The notes under the pieces were generated by a model. It was not told the DNA's origin, did not search any database, and saw nothing but the letters and a program-made list of their open reading frames with translations. From Agroathelia rolfsii (Eukaryota; Basidiomycota; Agaricomycetes; Amylocorticiales; Amylocorticiaceae), in NCBI GenBank assembly GCA_018343915.1, contig JABRWF010000005.1, positions 1,771,001 through 1,835,000 of the forward strand: a stretch of DNA of 64,000 nucleotides. Reading direction: 5' to 3'. The position numbers and the translations under genes were made by a program. The number at the start of each line of letters is the position of its first letter. The first letter of the stretch is position 1. Below are positions 47,865 to 59,450 of this stretch, one piece after another.

Positions 47865-49394
47865 TTAGTCCCAGTCCTCATCATCTTCCTCATCGTCATC
47901 ACTATCACCCATGTTCTTATTCCTCTGTAACAATGCTGCGGCCAACGCGCTGGTAAGATCCCCACCTCCTCCTGCGGCAGATGAAGCTTCTTCGGCGACG
48001 GGGGTAGGAGCAGAGCTTTGGGATGCAGGGGAAGCCTTGCGTAAATTCTGTATACCCCCTCCCCGGATGGACTCAAGCAAAGCATCGCGGCCTGGTTGAG
48101 GAGGGGGCAAGCTCTGCATTGTATTCCCACCGGATCCGCCTGGTGGGGGCGGAGGTGGAGGTGGAGGTGGAGGAGCACCGCTTCCGCCTACGGGTGGTGG
48201 TGGTGGTGGTGGCGGCGGCGGAGGTGGGGGTGGGGGGATGCTACCGCCTGCCGGGGGTGGAGGTATTCCGGCGCCAGCAGGAGGTGGTGGTGGTGGGGGC
48301 GGCGGTGGAGGCACTGTAGGGTCACGAGATGGTAACGAAGGTGCGGTAGAGGTGGCTGGCGTGGACCTTAAAAGTGGTGGAGGAGGGGCTGGCGGTCCGG
48401 CAGGTGGACGGGTACGAGGTAGGGGCGGAGCGGGAGTCGTGGTCTGAGATCTTGTCAGCGAGGGCGGAGGCACTTGATTCGCTCGGGATCCACGTGAGAG
48501 GGGAGGTGGAGGTGGGGCAACAGGCGCTGCAGGCGCAGAATCAGAAGCCGATGGTCTATGATTATGTCTTGGAGCAGGAGGGGGAGGTGGTTTCTTCTTC
48601 GAGCCGCCTTTGGTTGCTGACGCTGCGGGAGCAGCCTGCGCTTCCCGCACGAAATCTTTAATGAAGTCCATGTTGCCCGCGATGACCTCCGGTGCAACAC
48701 CTGCATTTTCCAATTGGCCTAAGAGAATAGACCATGATGGATCTACACCGGTGGATGTGAAGCCCTTTTCAGCATCATATCCCATGTGCGCGACATGTTG
48801 GAATGAGCCCGCTGTAGGTCCTGAAATCATGGACTTGTCTATCTTGCCCGACTTAGGTACAGTACTCTTCTTCTTCGATGATGTAGATTTCCCTAACAAA
48901 CGATATTAGATACGTTAATCAAACCTAGCATGAGAAGCGTATAACTTACCCGAATCCAACTTTTTGCGTGTGATGACTTTCTTACTAAAAGTCTTTGCCT
49001 CACTCTCATCTGAAAAGACAAGGCCGATCATACAATCCTATTGGAGAGGTTTAAGATGGATCATCAAATATAGTCCTGAGATACTGACATCACCAGTAAA
49101 AGAAAAGAAATACGGCCTGTCTGTAAACAGCTCAAACCCTTCATAAAGCTCATGCTCCCATATTTGTCCACGGGTACCCTCTGTGTCTATGAGCCTCATA
49201 AAGAACGCCCCTTTGCTTTGATCTTTCACGAGAGCAAGAGCACCCTGAATACCACTGTACGCCCAAGCTTGAGGATCAGGATGGGCATAGTAAATCCTGG
49301 CAAAAGCACCGGCGACAATCTTCGCACTTCCAACGTTCAGTGTCGCCTTGAGTTTGCTTTTCTCATCGGACGTGAGACTTGACTGCGCTGGCAT
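47865..49394 (-). CDS. LAS17: WASP-family actin nucleation promoter (Las17)
   Basis: WASP proteins switch on Arp2/3 for branched actin at endocytic sites. The start at 49394 gives MPAQSSLTSDEKSKL. The WH1 domain covers about residues 10-125 (FARIYYAHPD, QAWAYSGIQGALAL, WEHELYEGF, PYFFSFTGD). A Lys/Ser-rich basic region follows, then a CRIB-like motif (ISGPTAGSFQHVAHMG). Next come long poly-proline runs, a WH2 motif (RDALLESIRGGGIQNLRK) and the acidic tail ending EDDEDWD, whose Trp contacts Arp2/3. The CRIB-like motif makes it closer to N-WASP than to yeast Las17, which lacks a typical one. It is divergent from calmodulin, and profilin is encoded 31 kb away. Confidence 0.94.
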
Positions 49395-49929
49395 GGTTAG
49401 AGAGAAACAACTACGCAGGTGGCGCCATGCACGGTGGCACCGAAGCAAGCACGGACTGCGACGGATGATGCGACGGGATGATGAGAGTTCCTTCGGGCCG
49501 AGGAGCGTAACAAGTCACAGGCGTGTAGTCATAGCCATAGCCACAATGCCCAACAGGCACTGCCCTGTGCAATTCGACTTCTTTCTCTGCTGCTTAACCA
49601 ATAGGCACACGCACATACACTCTGCCGTTATGACAGTCCTTCGCACCTTTGCAGTGATTTTTGTCACTGTAAACTGAATTCTCCATGCACTGTGGGCCTT
49701 GGTCGTCACTGTATGTATATATAGCCGAGGGCCTGTGGCTGAAATTTCACAGCCACATCGCGCACTTCTGAATCTCACTGGCCCTTTCCCAGGTTTCCCT
49801 GCTGTGTTCAAGTTCCGTCGCTAGTCGCTCGTACAGCCTTGTTCTCTAAGCAAAAGCACTTACGGCTCAAGCAGACGACAGTAGATCCCAACTTTCAGTC
49901 TTACACTTCTCTCACTCACCTGATTCACG
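49395..49929. promoter_or_regulatory. Divergent LAS17/calmodulin promoter
   Basis: A 535-bp interval between divergent start codons. A TATA box (TATATATAG, 49716-49724) lies about 205 bp before the calmodulin start, on the calmodulin side, and fits a strong promoter with a leader. CT-rich tracts follow up to the start codon. Confidence 0.62.
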
Positions 49930-50825
<896 letters not shown>

Positions 50826-51064
50826 ATTGCACATATGCTTTCTATATAATCATAAATGTTTGGAGTCGTAGTAGTATTTTGTCGTCGTGCTCTGCTATCT
50901 TATCAGTCAATCAATCTGGATATCGTTATTTCTGATTGTCCTACTGGATTACACGAAGACGCGTGATATTCAAGATACATATTGTATATATGAATCCAAG
51001 ATATTATGACATTACATTTTACAAGTGAACCAGCAAATTAGTAGGGTAGATCGTATTGTAGGAT

Positions 51065-51461
51065 TAGTTATCCTTGTTCAATTCAGCCTGTCTCTTCTGC
51101 AGCTCCTCGTGGCTCTGTATGAATGTGATCCTCATAAACGATCCAATCGAATCTCTGCGATAAACATGTGGTTCACGTACCAATGGCTGCTGCAAACCAG
51201 CTAATTGAGCGCTCGACGGAATCTGGGGGCCAGGTTGCGCCTGGAACGCCGAAAAGGCGCCTTGCGAAGTCTGGAGACCTCCAGAGGGCTGGAGATCGGC
51301 GGGATCGTTGGTTTTCTAGGACAGGTCATATATATTAGTTTGGGCTATACCATTCCCGGAAGAATCTATCGTATTCATGTGGACAGAAAATAACGTACAG
51401 CCGGGTGAGGCTGGATCATGAACTGCTGCTCGGAGTTGTTGTCGTTAGAGTTGGAAGACAT
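51065..51461 (-). CDS. Small Gln-rich hypothetical protein
   Basis: Exons 51399-51461, 51181-51315 and 51065-51115 sum to 249 nt, or 82 residues. The protein runs MSSNSNDNNSEQQFMIQ.. KTNDPADLQPSGGLQ.. AFSAFQAQPGPQIPSSAQL and ends SHEELQKRQAELNKDN. The sequence is low in complexity with a short charged C-terminal helix. Retaining the 66-nt last intron also keeps the frame open, which would add 22 residues. Clean splice sites and no internal stops in 250 nt support a real gene. I do not recognise a family. Confidence 0.6.
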
Positions 51462-51973
51462 GATGTTCAGTGGTTTGTCTGTTGTACGATGGTGTAATTG
51501 TAATGTGGTGTGAGATGAAGAGATAGGCCCTCAAGGAACAGTCCATATATGCACCTTTTATGTCGTTTATTACGTACGACCGCTCCACTGTGGGGCCGAG
51601 ACAAAGGAGATGACGTGATTCATTATGGCTGCGCGCCGCAGCGCTACCACAAGGCGATGGCACTTTTTGGTCAATGCTCATTCATCATTAATCAAGTGCT
51701 CCAAAACGCCGACACTGCTTTGAATGGTACTATACCATACATATCCTAGTATATAATAATAATCTTCGTGAGCAAGGACCACACGTTGCGCAGGGTTGAA
51801 TACAAACAAACAAATTTCGTAGATAATGAAAGGAAGTCATAAAGAGAAGGCGTAGAGTATTCGTGTAGATAAACGCGAAAGTAAGAGAAGGTAATAATGT
51901 AAAGCAAGGAGGAACGGGGATAAAACAAAATCGCGCTGTGTATAATAGTAATAGAAACCTAAATATTTGCGTA
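51462..51973. other. Intergenic region
   Basis: It holds the promoter of the small gene and the 3' flank of OLE1. AT-rich toward OLE1. No gene recognised. Confidence 0.5.
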
Positions 51974-53630
51974 TCACTTCGAAGGAGACGACGCATTTTG
52001 TTCAGCAATGAACAGCTTTTGGCCAGGTGGCACAGCACCCATTAGGTTCGCAGGCATTTCAACACCACCTGCAAGAATACCAACTCTCATCATGGACAGC
52101 AGCTGCGTTACGATAATGCTTTAGTTATAATATCGACACATTAAGTGGAGATTGCCTCACATTGTGGGCAGCATTGGAGTGACGATAAACGCCACCAAAG
52201 AAAGCGGCAGTGGCGTCTTTTCCTTGGTAAGCCGTGATCAACGCACGACCGCCAGGATGTCTTTCTTCTTCCAGGAACTTAGATGCATCGTGAATAAAAC
52301 CGGAGACAACAAGCAACGGCCGCGTCTTGGATTCTTCTTGATCTTTTCGAGTAAATGATCTCATCAGATAACATGTTATAATTAACTGAGAAAATTGACA
52401 AGTAAGCAACATACAAGACTCCCAGGTGACGACGGGTAAATCTTCCGAGGATACAGGCCAGGAAAGCGAGTCTTGTACCTTCTTGAGCTGTTTGAGCTTC
52501 ATGGAGAGCGCACCCTTTTCGACCTCTTCGCTGGGAAACTGGCGAAGCTGTGAAGCAAGACCGAGATAGTAGCACAACACAATAAACCATTTTGTTGGGT
52601 CATATTGATACCAGCGATAGGCGTTACGGTAGTCCATCGGAAACTGATGATGGAAGTTGTGGTAGCCTTCTCCCAAAGTTAAGAGTGCAGACAAGAGGTG
52701 ATCGCGTGGCGAGTTACGGTCATCATAAGGGGTATCACCGAGATAGTGGGCAATCGAGTTGATGGCAAATGTACACTGATGATATACCATGAGCATTTGA
52801 ATACAACTAGGGCCGACACGTATTACTCACATGATGAGCAATCGTCAAACGCAAAGCAGCAGTATAAAACAAGCCGCCTTTCCAGTCACTGAGCCAGAGG
52901 CCAGTGACAACAGTAGGGAAGATATATCCCCAGCACAAGAGCAATTGGAAATACCAGCGATGCTGCCACATTATAAGCTTGTCTTTCTCCAGGTCTGAGA
53001 TATCCGCCTTGCCAGCACGCAGGTCTGTCTCAAAAAGCATCCAGCCTAGGTGAGTCCAGAGCAAGCCACGTTCAGCATTGTACGGGTCAAGATCTGTGTC
53101 GGTGTGACGATGATGAGATCTGTGCCTACGGGCCCACCAGTAGAGGGACCCCTGCACCGCACTAGTCCCGCCCGCAAGGAGGAAGTGCTGAAGAGGCAGA
53201 GTAGCATTATATGATCGATGGGACCAGAGACGATGATACCCTAATTCACGAAAGACGGACCATTAATAAGCCCGCCAGTCAACGTCGTAACGAATGTAGA
53301 GATTGGCTAACCAGCAGTAATCCCTGTTTAACACTCATAAATGAATCAACCGGGAATAGTTGAACACCCCTAATACATACCGATCATAGAGAACAAATAA
53401 TATACGCATGACAACCCCATTGTACCGGGTTGCATCGGGTGCGTGAAGAGGCCATAGACCGCAATGGCAGGTGTCACTGTTAGCACTGTAAGGTTGAACC
53501 ACCGCACCCTCTTGATAGGAGGAAACGTCTCAAGTGCCTTGAGAGTCATAGCTCGCAGGTGAGTGCAAGGACAAAAGACAAAGAGGTATGAGGATTCTGT
53601 CAATGGGGGCTTCGCAGAGATGGAAGGCAC
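51974..53630 (-). CDS. OLE1: Stearoyl-CoA delta-9 desaturase with cytochrome b5 domain
   Basis: This ER membrane enzyme inserts the delta-9 double bond in acyl-CoA. Several hydrophobic segments are present. The three His boxes are HRLWSHR, HRSHHRHTDTD and GEGYHNFHHQFP, the di-iron ligands of the family. At the C-terminus lies a fused cytochrome b5 domain with its haem motif EERHPGGRALI and a second His in NAAHN, as in yeast Ole1. A last intron (donor after NAAHN) leads to an exon ending NASSPSK at 51974. The start is uncertain: 53630 gives an extra 27 residues with a Cys-containing hydrophobic part, while Met at 53549 begins MTLKALETFPPIKRVRWFN, closer to known N-termini. Confidence 0.93.
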
Positions 53631-56493
53631 ATGGCTTAAATCATTTCCGGAGGCCCTGATTCATACACAGACCTGGCTGCTGCCAGGGTCCGAGTTAAGA
53701 CATCGTGTCAGTGACGGCACTGGTTCGTTGTTACAATCCAGTTATTTCTGATGTGGTCGCTAGCTGTGTAAAATGTTGTTGCAGTCTAGGGTAGGTCCAA
53801 TCAATTAGCTTCCGTACTTCTCCCGCTTGGTGTATTGCATGCCAGGACAATAAAACGCAGAGAGCATGACGTTCAGACTATGAAACCAAGCAGGCCATAG
53901 GTGGCGCTCCAAGCGTAAAAAAAAAATCTGAAACAAGCCCATAACACAGGTTCGTGAAGGGTCGGGGATGGTTTGATATTTTACATTTTTCAGTCCTAAT
54001 TATCAGGACAAGGTTGATGCCCATAGTGGAACATCTGAATCCTGACGGAAGGTGTGGATCGTATACGGGTCATTTCGGCCTACGGCAACCTTTCTAACCG
54101 ATGCTCGCCGAACTGATCGTACTAACCGCACTGAGTGCAGCCTCACTTATGGTTGAGGCCGTCGTTGGCGTGCTCTTATATATGTGTGACCCGCAGGGGT
54201 GGCTTTACTGAATCTTGACATCTTGCTGGCATCAGCAAACCCATTATAGTTTGTTGAATGGGAAGAAACCAGGTGCATGTCATCCACCCTCATCAAGCAC
54301 CATTCTAGAATGCATTTATTATTGTATTAAAAGTGCACACTCCACGGCGCTTCGGCATGTATGTACCACCGTGACGATTCCGCAATTTGGACGATCCTCA
54401 TGAACCAAGATTTTCGCCTGACTTGTATTTTTGTTTAGGACTTTGGCATTTTAACTTGAAGCATTCAAGCCTCCAGGTTTATTCAGCATCATGCACATGC
54501 GGTAAGTATAAAAACCATCACAAAGCTCCACGGAAAAACCTCGACTGTGAGGCAATTAATTTAGAAAACCCCAGGCCCTGATATCAATATCAACGTAAAT
54601 CTGTTAGCGTAATTTGTGCCTTGGAGACTGCTCCCGTTATGTGAATGTCTAGGCGGCTACAAATTGATAGACTTTCCATGCATAACGATGAGCTATAACA
54701 GCCTAACTTTCGCATACTATTGCTAAATACCTCATAACGGTCTATTATCCTCTCAAAAAGTCTTTCCCTCGCTAATGGCATCCCTTGTTGACTGAGTAAT
54801 ACTATTAATATCTGGATTACAAGCGATATAATCTTCCTGTCATACTCCGATAAGAAAAGGGTGTAACATACCCGCCAGAAGGTGCCATTAGTAATGCCGT
54901 CGCGGTTTGATAGGATTGTAGGTTAATTTCTACCCGCAAAATACATCTTGTCCGCGTCAAACTCGGATACGCAACGGTACATCATGCAGCCGACTACGCG
55001 TACATCATGATCATGATGTGTAGGTATACCGCTCATGGAACATGATGATCGTATTGCTGATAACACACAACCGAGAGCCCGACGCGTGGAATTGACCTGG
55101 GCGGTGTTGATGCGAATACATTCGGGGTATACTATGCATGCAATCGCACCCCGGAGTTATCAGCTATATACAAGGATCAGCATCTGACAAGGAACATCCA
55201 CTCATTCGACTTGAAGCACTTGAGAAAATGCAGTACACTAATAAGGTTAAAGGAACGGGGGATGTCTCCACCGAACATCAAGCTTCAAGCGTGAATTAGA
55301 ATACGACGTTTCGTTCCGATAGAGACTGATTACATCAGGGATAAAAATGGAGTGCGCGTGGTATGCAGACAAATCGATCATTACCGACCTTACACGAACG
55401 TCGTCGTCCGACTTCTCGTAAAACCTCTCTAACAGGGAATTTTGGGGAGGGAAGCTTCACTACACGCAAAGGATAGCACTACAGGTAAAACTGAGCCTCA
55501 GGCAGACGCCACACAGAATCGGAATCGATCAAGGCTAATCAGAAAGTCTCAGAGGCCGCAACAAAATCCGTGCCTTTTCGGCAGTAAATGGATCAATCGA
55601 ACAAGTTCTCGAACAGGACGCGGTTAGTGGCAGTCTTCAGAGCCCAGGCACTGACACAGAAACATTGAACATAGCTCGATAAATTTGTCAGCAGAGTGAG
55701 TCGATGCACAGAACATAGCAGTTCAAATTCCGTAGTAGAACCAAATCGAGGTGATGTCTTGTCTAGTTGGGAAACTGTGCTCCGTCAGATTAGATCTTCG
55801 GGGGGGGGGGGTGCATTCCGAGTCGATCCAAGAAATTGCACGCAAGTGAGGCTTAATAAAAATAAGGTATTTCCGATTCCCGTTAGCAATGGTCAAGTGG
55901 TGGATACGTTCGCGGCTTCAGAAATAGTTTATCCACTGTAGGCCATGTTATTACCTCCGTCTTGGTTTATATTCAACTACTTAGTAGATTGGTAAAAGGG
56001 GCGGGATGAAAACCGCGGAATACCTGAATGGACAAGCGGAAGTTGCCCGCGCAGGATACCTTACGGAGGCGGTGCTAGTCTCCTGTCATCATCCGTCATG
56101 CTCAGTGAAAAGCAAAATCAGCCCAGGCATCATAAATCATGTCCCATCGCGTTGAGACTCAGGACGTCAAATGAGAACTAAAGGCGGTACACTCTTCAAG
56201 TTACACTGCCAGTGGCATAATACAGAACTGTTCACGATCACGTCAGCACTGCCACATCCCATAACGGGGACCCCATATGCTAGCGCAATCAAGACACGTC
56301 CATTCACTTGATCGTAGTTCCAAAATACAGCAAATATCGTGTTATAGCTGCCAAGCTCAATCACCGGGAAGAATAAACAAAGTCCATTTACAGAAGAGAA
56401 CTAAAAGAGACAATAGAGTTTGAGGCAGCGCGGAAAAACATTAGACATAAAAAAGGGAGGCAGGCTAATACAACAGGGTGGGGTGAGAAGGGT
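53631..56493. other. 2.9-kb gene-free stretch with simple and palindromic sequence
   Basis: I find no supported gene. A perfect 18-bp palindrome (ACATCATGA/TCATGATGT) lies at 55002-55019. A run of 12 G is at 55800-55811. Short frames around 55442-55941 lack any known motif. No transposase, reverse transcriptase or long terminal repeats were recognised, although decayed transposon DNA is a plausible origin. Confidence 0.5.
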
Positions 56494-57134
56494 CTATTTG
56501 TGGACCGCTTTCACGATTGCAACAACAATGATGATAACAATAACGGCAATTGCAACGCCAATAATGATACGCATCTGATCGTTGAAGTGTTATTGTTAAG
56601 AGGTATCCATTAAGGGAATTGGAGAAGGTCTTACCTTCATATCCTTCCACCTTTCATCAATCGAATTTTAATAAGTAGAGTTTGGAATGAGTCCGTAAAT
56701 CAGATGCTTACCACATGTCCTAAAAGAGAAAGTCAGAAAAGCGCAGTTGTGGGAGCTTAGAGCAATTGACATACCTTTCGTACTCGGTTAGCCCCACGCC
56801 TGAAACCTTGGGCAGAGACAGCCAGATTATCTTATTAATAGAACACGTTCCATCAGGGCACAAGATTCCAATGCACAGAATATTCCTTTGAGACACACCA
56901 GTCTTATCTTGCAGCGAGTCGAGTCGTTCTCCGCGCTCCGCTACTTTCGTGATGTTTTCCCTCATGATACCGACGGTATCGTCGATTTGAGCCTGGATTG
57001 CAGCCGTTTTGGAGTTACCAGCTCCCTGCGAGTTGCCACCACGGGGGACGTAAGGATCATATGGTTCAGACCTGTTGGTTTGGCGCAGTCAGTACTGGCA
57101 CCGGCTATCGGATGGGGCAAGCTCCCGCGCACAT
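56494..57134 (-). CDS. SNC1: Synaptobrevin/VAMP R-SNARE
   Basis: This v-SNARE drives fusion of secretory and endocytic vesicles with the plasma membrane. Exons 57133-57134 (the A and T of the start codon), 56899-57071, 56775-56830, 56712-56719, 56635-56650 and 56494-56574 sum to 336 nt, or 111 residues. The start ATG is itself split: AT before the intron, G after it, giving [13 protein letters not shown]. The SNARE motif spans [15 protein letters not shown] to [11 protein letters not shown], with the zero-layer Arg in [21 protein letters not shown] precedes a C-terminal membrane anchor ([19 protein letters not shown]). Exon 4 is only 8 nt. No single frame reveals the start. Confidence 0.93.
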
Positions 57135-57591
57135 TGTGAATTAAGACGTGAAATCTGGAAAGAGCCTTCGAGCCTGAAGTGAGCAGTGACAGTAGACCTA
57201 GTGTATCCAAGCTAGTTGCACGCACCGTGCTGAGGGATACGGAGAAAGTTGTGGCCGTGACGTCGCAGAGGGAGCAAGCTCTCGCCAGCTACGGAGGCAC
57301 TGCCATCAGCAACTCCAGGTCACGTCACGTCACCCCCGTCAGCATGCTCCGCTTAGCGCGATGATGTAGGCACCCGGAGCCAGGGACCACTCAGCAGAGT
57401 AATCACAAGTACGTACTCTCATCAAGATTGAGAAAGAGACAATCATCCGTGTTTCTTATAGAAATAATACAATAATGCCACATTCAAGTCTGCAATGCCA
57501 ACTGGCCACATCGATATAATATATTAAGTGTAGTTTCGTTCAACCGTCTCGAACATCGACTCGGAGGGAGAACCGGGACGGTTAGCCGCTT
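57135..57591. other. Synaptobrevin upstream region / UBC13 3' flank
   Basis: A 457-bp spacer. It should hold the SNARE gene's promoter and 5' leader and the end of UBC13. Nothing else recognised. Confidence 0.5.
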
Positions 57592-58346
57592 GCATACTTC
57601 TCCGTCCATTCCCTGCTGACTCTCTGAGCATCCTTCTCATCTTCTTTGTAGTGTTTTGCAACGTCAGTAGCCAATGGGTCATCTGGATTTGGCGAACTGA
57701 GTAGAGCCTGAATGGAAAGCAGTACTGTACGGATTTGTAGGGCAGGCGACCATTTATCTATTTTATTTCGCGATCATTTAGCAACCGAGAAATATCATCA
57801 GGAATACCACCCTACCTTTCAGGATATCCAAGCAAATGCGCCCGAGCTTGTCTGATGGAAAGCTTGAGCATATAATGTGGTGTAGAATGCGATCTAGGTG
57901 GAACATACCTATGTTTGGGTGGTAGATCTTAGTCAAGAACCGCACCTTGGGTGGTGCCATGGGATATTCCTCAGGCAAGAACAGTTCGAGGCGAAACACA
58001 CCCTCTGATGCACGAAAAGTCAGTCAACCGCTCTCTTTGTGACATGCGTAAGACAAATCATGTAATGGACAATTGAAACACGCACGTTGGAAGGGACTTC
58101 CATCGGGGCCTTGTATCGTAACATCAAAGTAGCGTAAATTATCTTCATGAGGAGCTGCAGTAATCCCAGGTGCCGGATCGGCGACTAGACGTTCTGTTTC
58201 CTGGAGTATACCAGTTCATTCCCGAGAAGCGATAAATTACGAAATGATCCAAAGGCACACCTTGATTATACGCTGAGAGGTTTGATCAAGATAAGTAAAC
58301 AGGATTGGAACACGAGGGGTTAAGCAAGAACCTTTGGGAGGGCCAT
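57592..58346 (-). CDS. UBC13: Ubiquitin-conjugating enzyme E2 Ubc13
   Basis: Ubc13 with an Mms2-type partner builds Lys63-linked ubiquitin chains in DNA-damage tolerance. The start at 58346 gives MALPK followed by [17 protein letters not shown]. The UBC fold is complete: [41 protein letters not shown] and [20 protein letters not shown], with the catalytic Cys at about residue 86, then [14 protein letters not shown] and the end TEKYASG. The coding part is spread over six or so short exons and gives about 150 residues, the family length. The residues around the active site match Ubc13 more than other E2s. It is divergent from elongin C across 240 bp. Confidence 0.94.
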
Positions 58347-58586
58347 AATTGATCAATATTCTATGTAGAATTTACTCAAGGAGATATACACAATTTGATG
58401 AAGGAGTAAGCCGCAGTGATAGCAGTACCAGCCAGAGGTGCAAGAATGAATCGAAGTCAGCTCCTGTGACGCGATTATGCGCGCCTGTGTCACACGATGA
58501 CTGTATGGGCATGCAACTGAGTCAATATCATCGTGTCATTTCGACTCCAACATATCCATTCCTGTGGCTAGTACTCATATTGCATC
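58347..58586. promoter_or_regulatory. Divergent UBC13/elongin C promoter
   Basis: 240 bp separate the two start codons. The region is compact and probably drives both genes. No specific box is assigned. Confidence 0.6.
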
Positions 58587-59184
58587 ATGCCTAACGACGT
58601 TGAAATGAAGGTCCTCCCGAATGTCTCTCCAAAACCACCCTTTGTAACCCAGCACTCATAGAACCCCCAAGACTGGGTAAAAATTACAAGCGATGACGGC
58701 TTTACCTTCTTGGTCCGGAGGAATGTCGTTCTCACAAGTGGCACGCTTCAAAGAGCTATGAGCGTCGATGGTCTGTCTGCCATCTGTCTTCAATCTCGGA
58801 CACGAATATCTCATCATTCAATCCAGCTGGCTTCACCGAATCATCTTCTGGTACAATTGAAATTCTAGAAAGGTTTGTGGTGCAGCCTAAATCAAATCAG
58901 AGTTCAGTTTTCAGTATGTTGTTTTTCCTCTGACAGGGGAGCTATTGTAGAAAAGCTTTGTGAGTATATGGCGTTCAAAGCTCAATATGAAAATGTCCCT
59001 CGTGGTGGCAAGGACGAGATTCCAGTTCATGAAATGCTTGAACGAATTCAGCCTGAGATTGCATTGGAACTGTACGTTCATGTTTCGATCTTTCTGGAAC
59101 ATGAGTTTAATGTAGCGTGTTACTCATAGTCTCCTTGCGGCCGATTATCATGAATGTAAGTGCATTGCAGGTATATTGATTTGA
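58587..59184 (+). CDS. ELC1: Elongin C (Skp1/BTB-POZ fold)
   Basis: Elongin C is the adaptor of cullin-based ubiquitin ligases and of the RNA polymerase II degradation complex. Exons 58587-58610, 58662-58770, 58827-58872, 58937-59071, 59130-59155 and 59171-59184 sum to 330 nt, or 109 residues, in frame. The body reads WVKITSDDGFTFLVRRNVV, LTSGTLQRAMS, ESSSGTIEILERGAIVEKLCEYM and IPVHEMLERIQPEIALELLLAADYHE. The end LELLLAADY is the hallmark of fungal elongin C. A 14-nt last exon adds four or so residues (ECILI) beyond the usual terminus. Skp1 itself is excluded by length and by the missing C-terminal F-box-binding helices. Confidence 0.9.
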
Positions 59185-59450
59185 ATGCAGCCTGTTTCAC
59201 TAATTGAACATATAAGTGTAATTGACAAGGAACAGTCCCATCACCACTAATCACTAGTTTAAGTCTCTGTCCGGGTCCACATTAGACTGCGTCAAAGGCT
59301 CGTCGTCACAGGAGCTCTTTTCGATCAGCCGTCTACCCAACGCTGTAAAGCATATAAATTACGCACTAACTAAACAATCCAACTACGTAAGATCATACGA
59401 TACCCTATGACAACAAGAAATTATCATGAAACCAAAAATCATTATTACTG

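Noticed and set aside
48023..48661. Gly/Arg/Val-rich open frames on the plus strand
   Set aside because: They are the antisense of the WASP poly-proline tracts; low-complexity codons keep the opposite frames open.
55720..55745. B-box-like sequence (AGTTCAAATTCC) suggesting a tRNA
   Set aside because: No matching A box, acceptor stem or anticodon arm could be formed around it.
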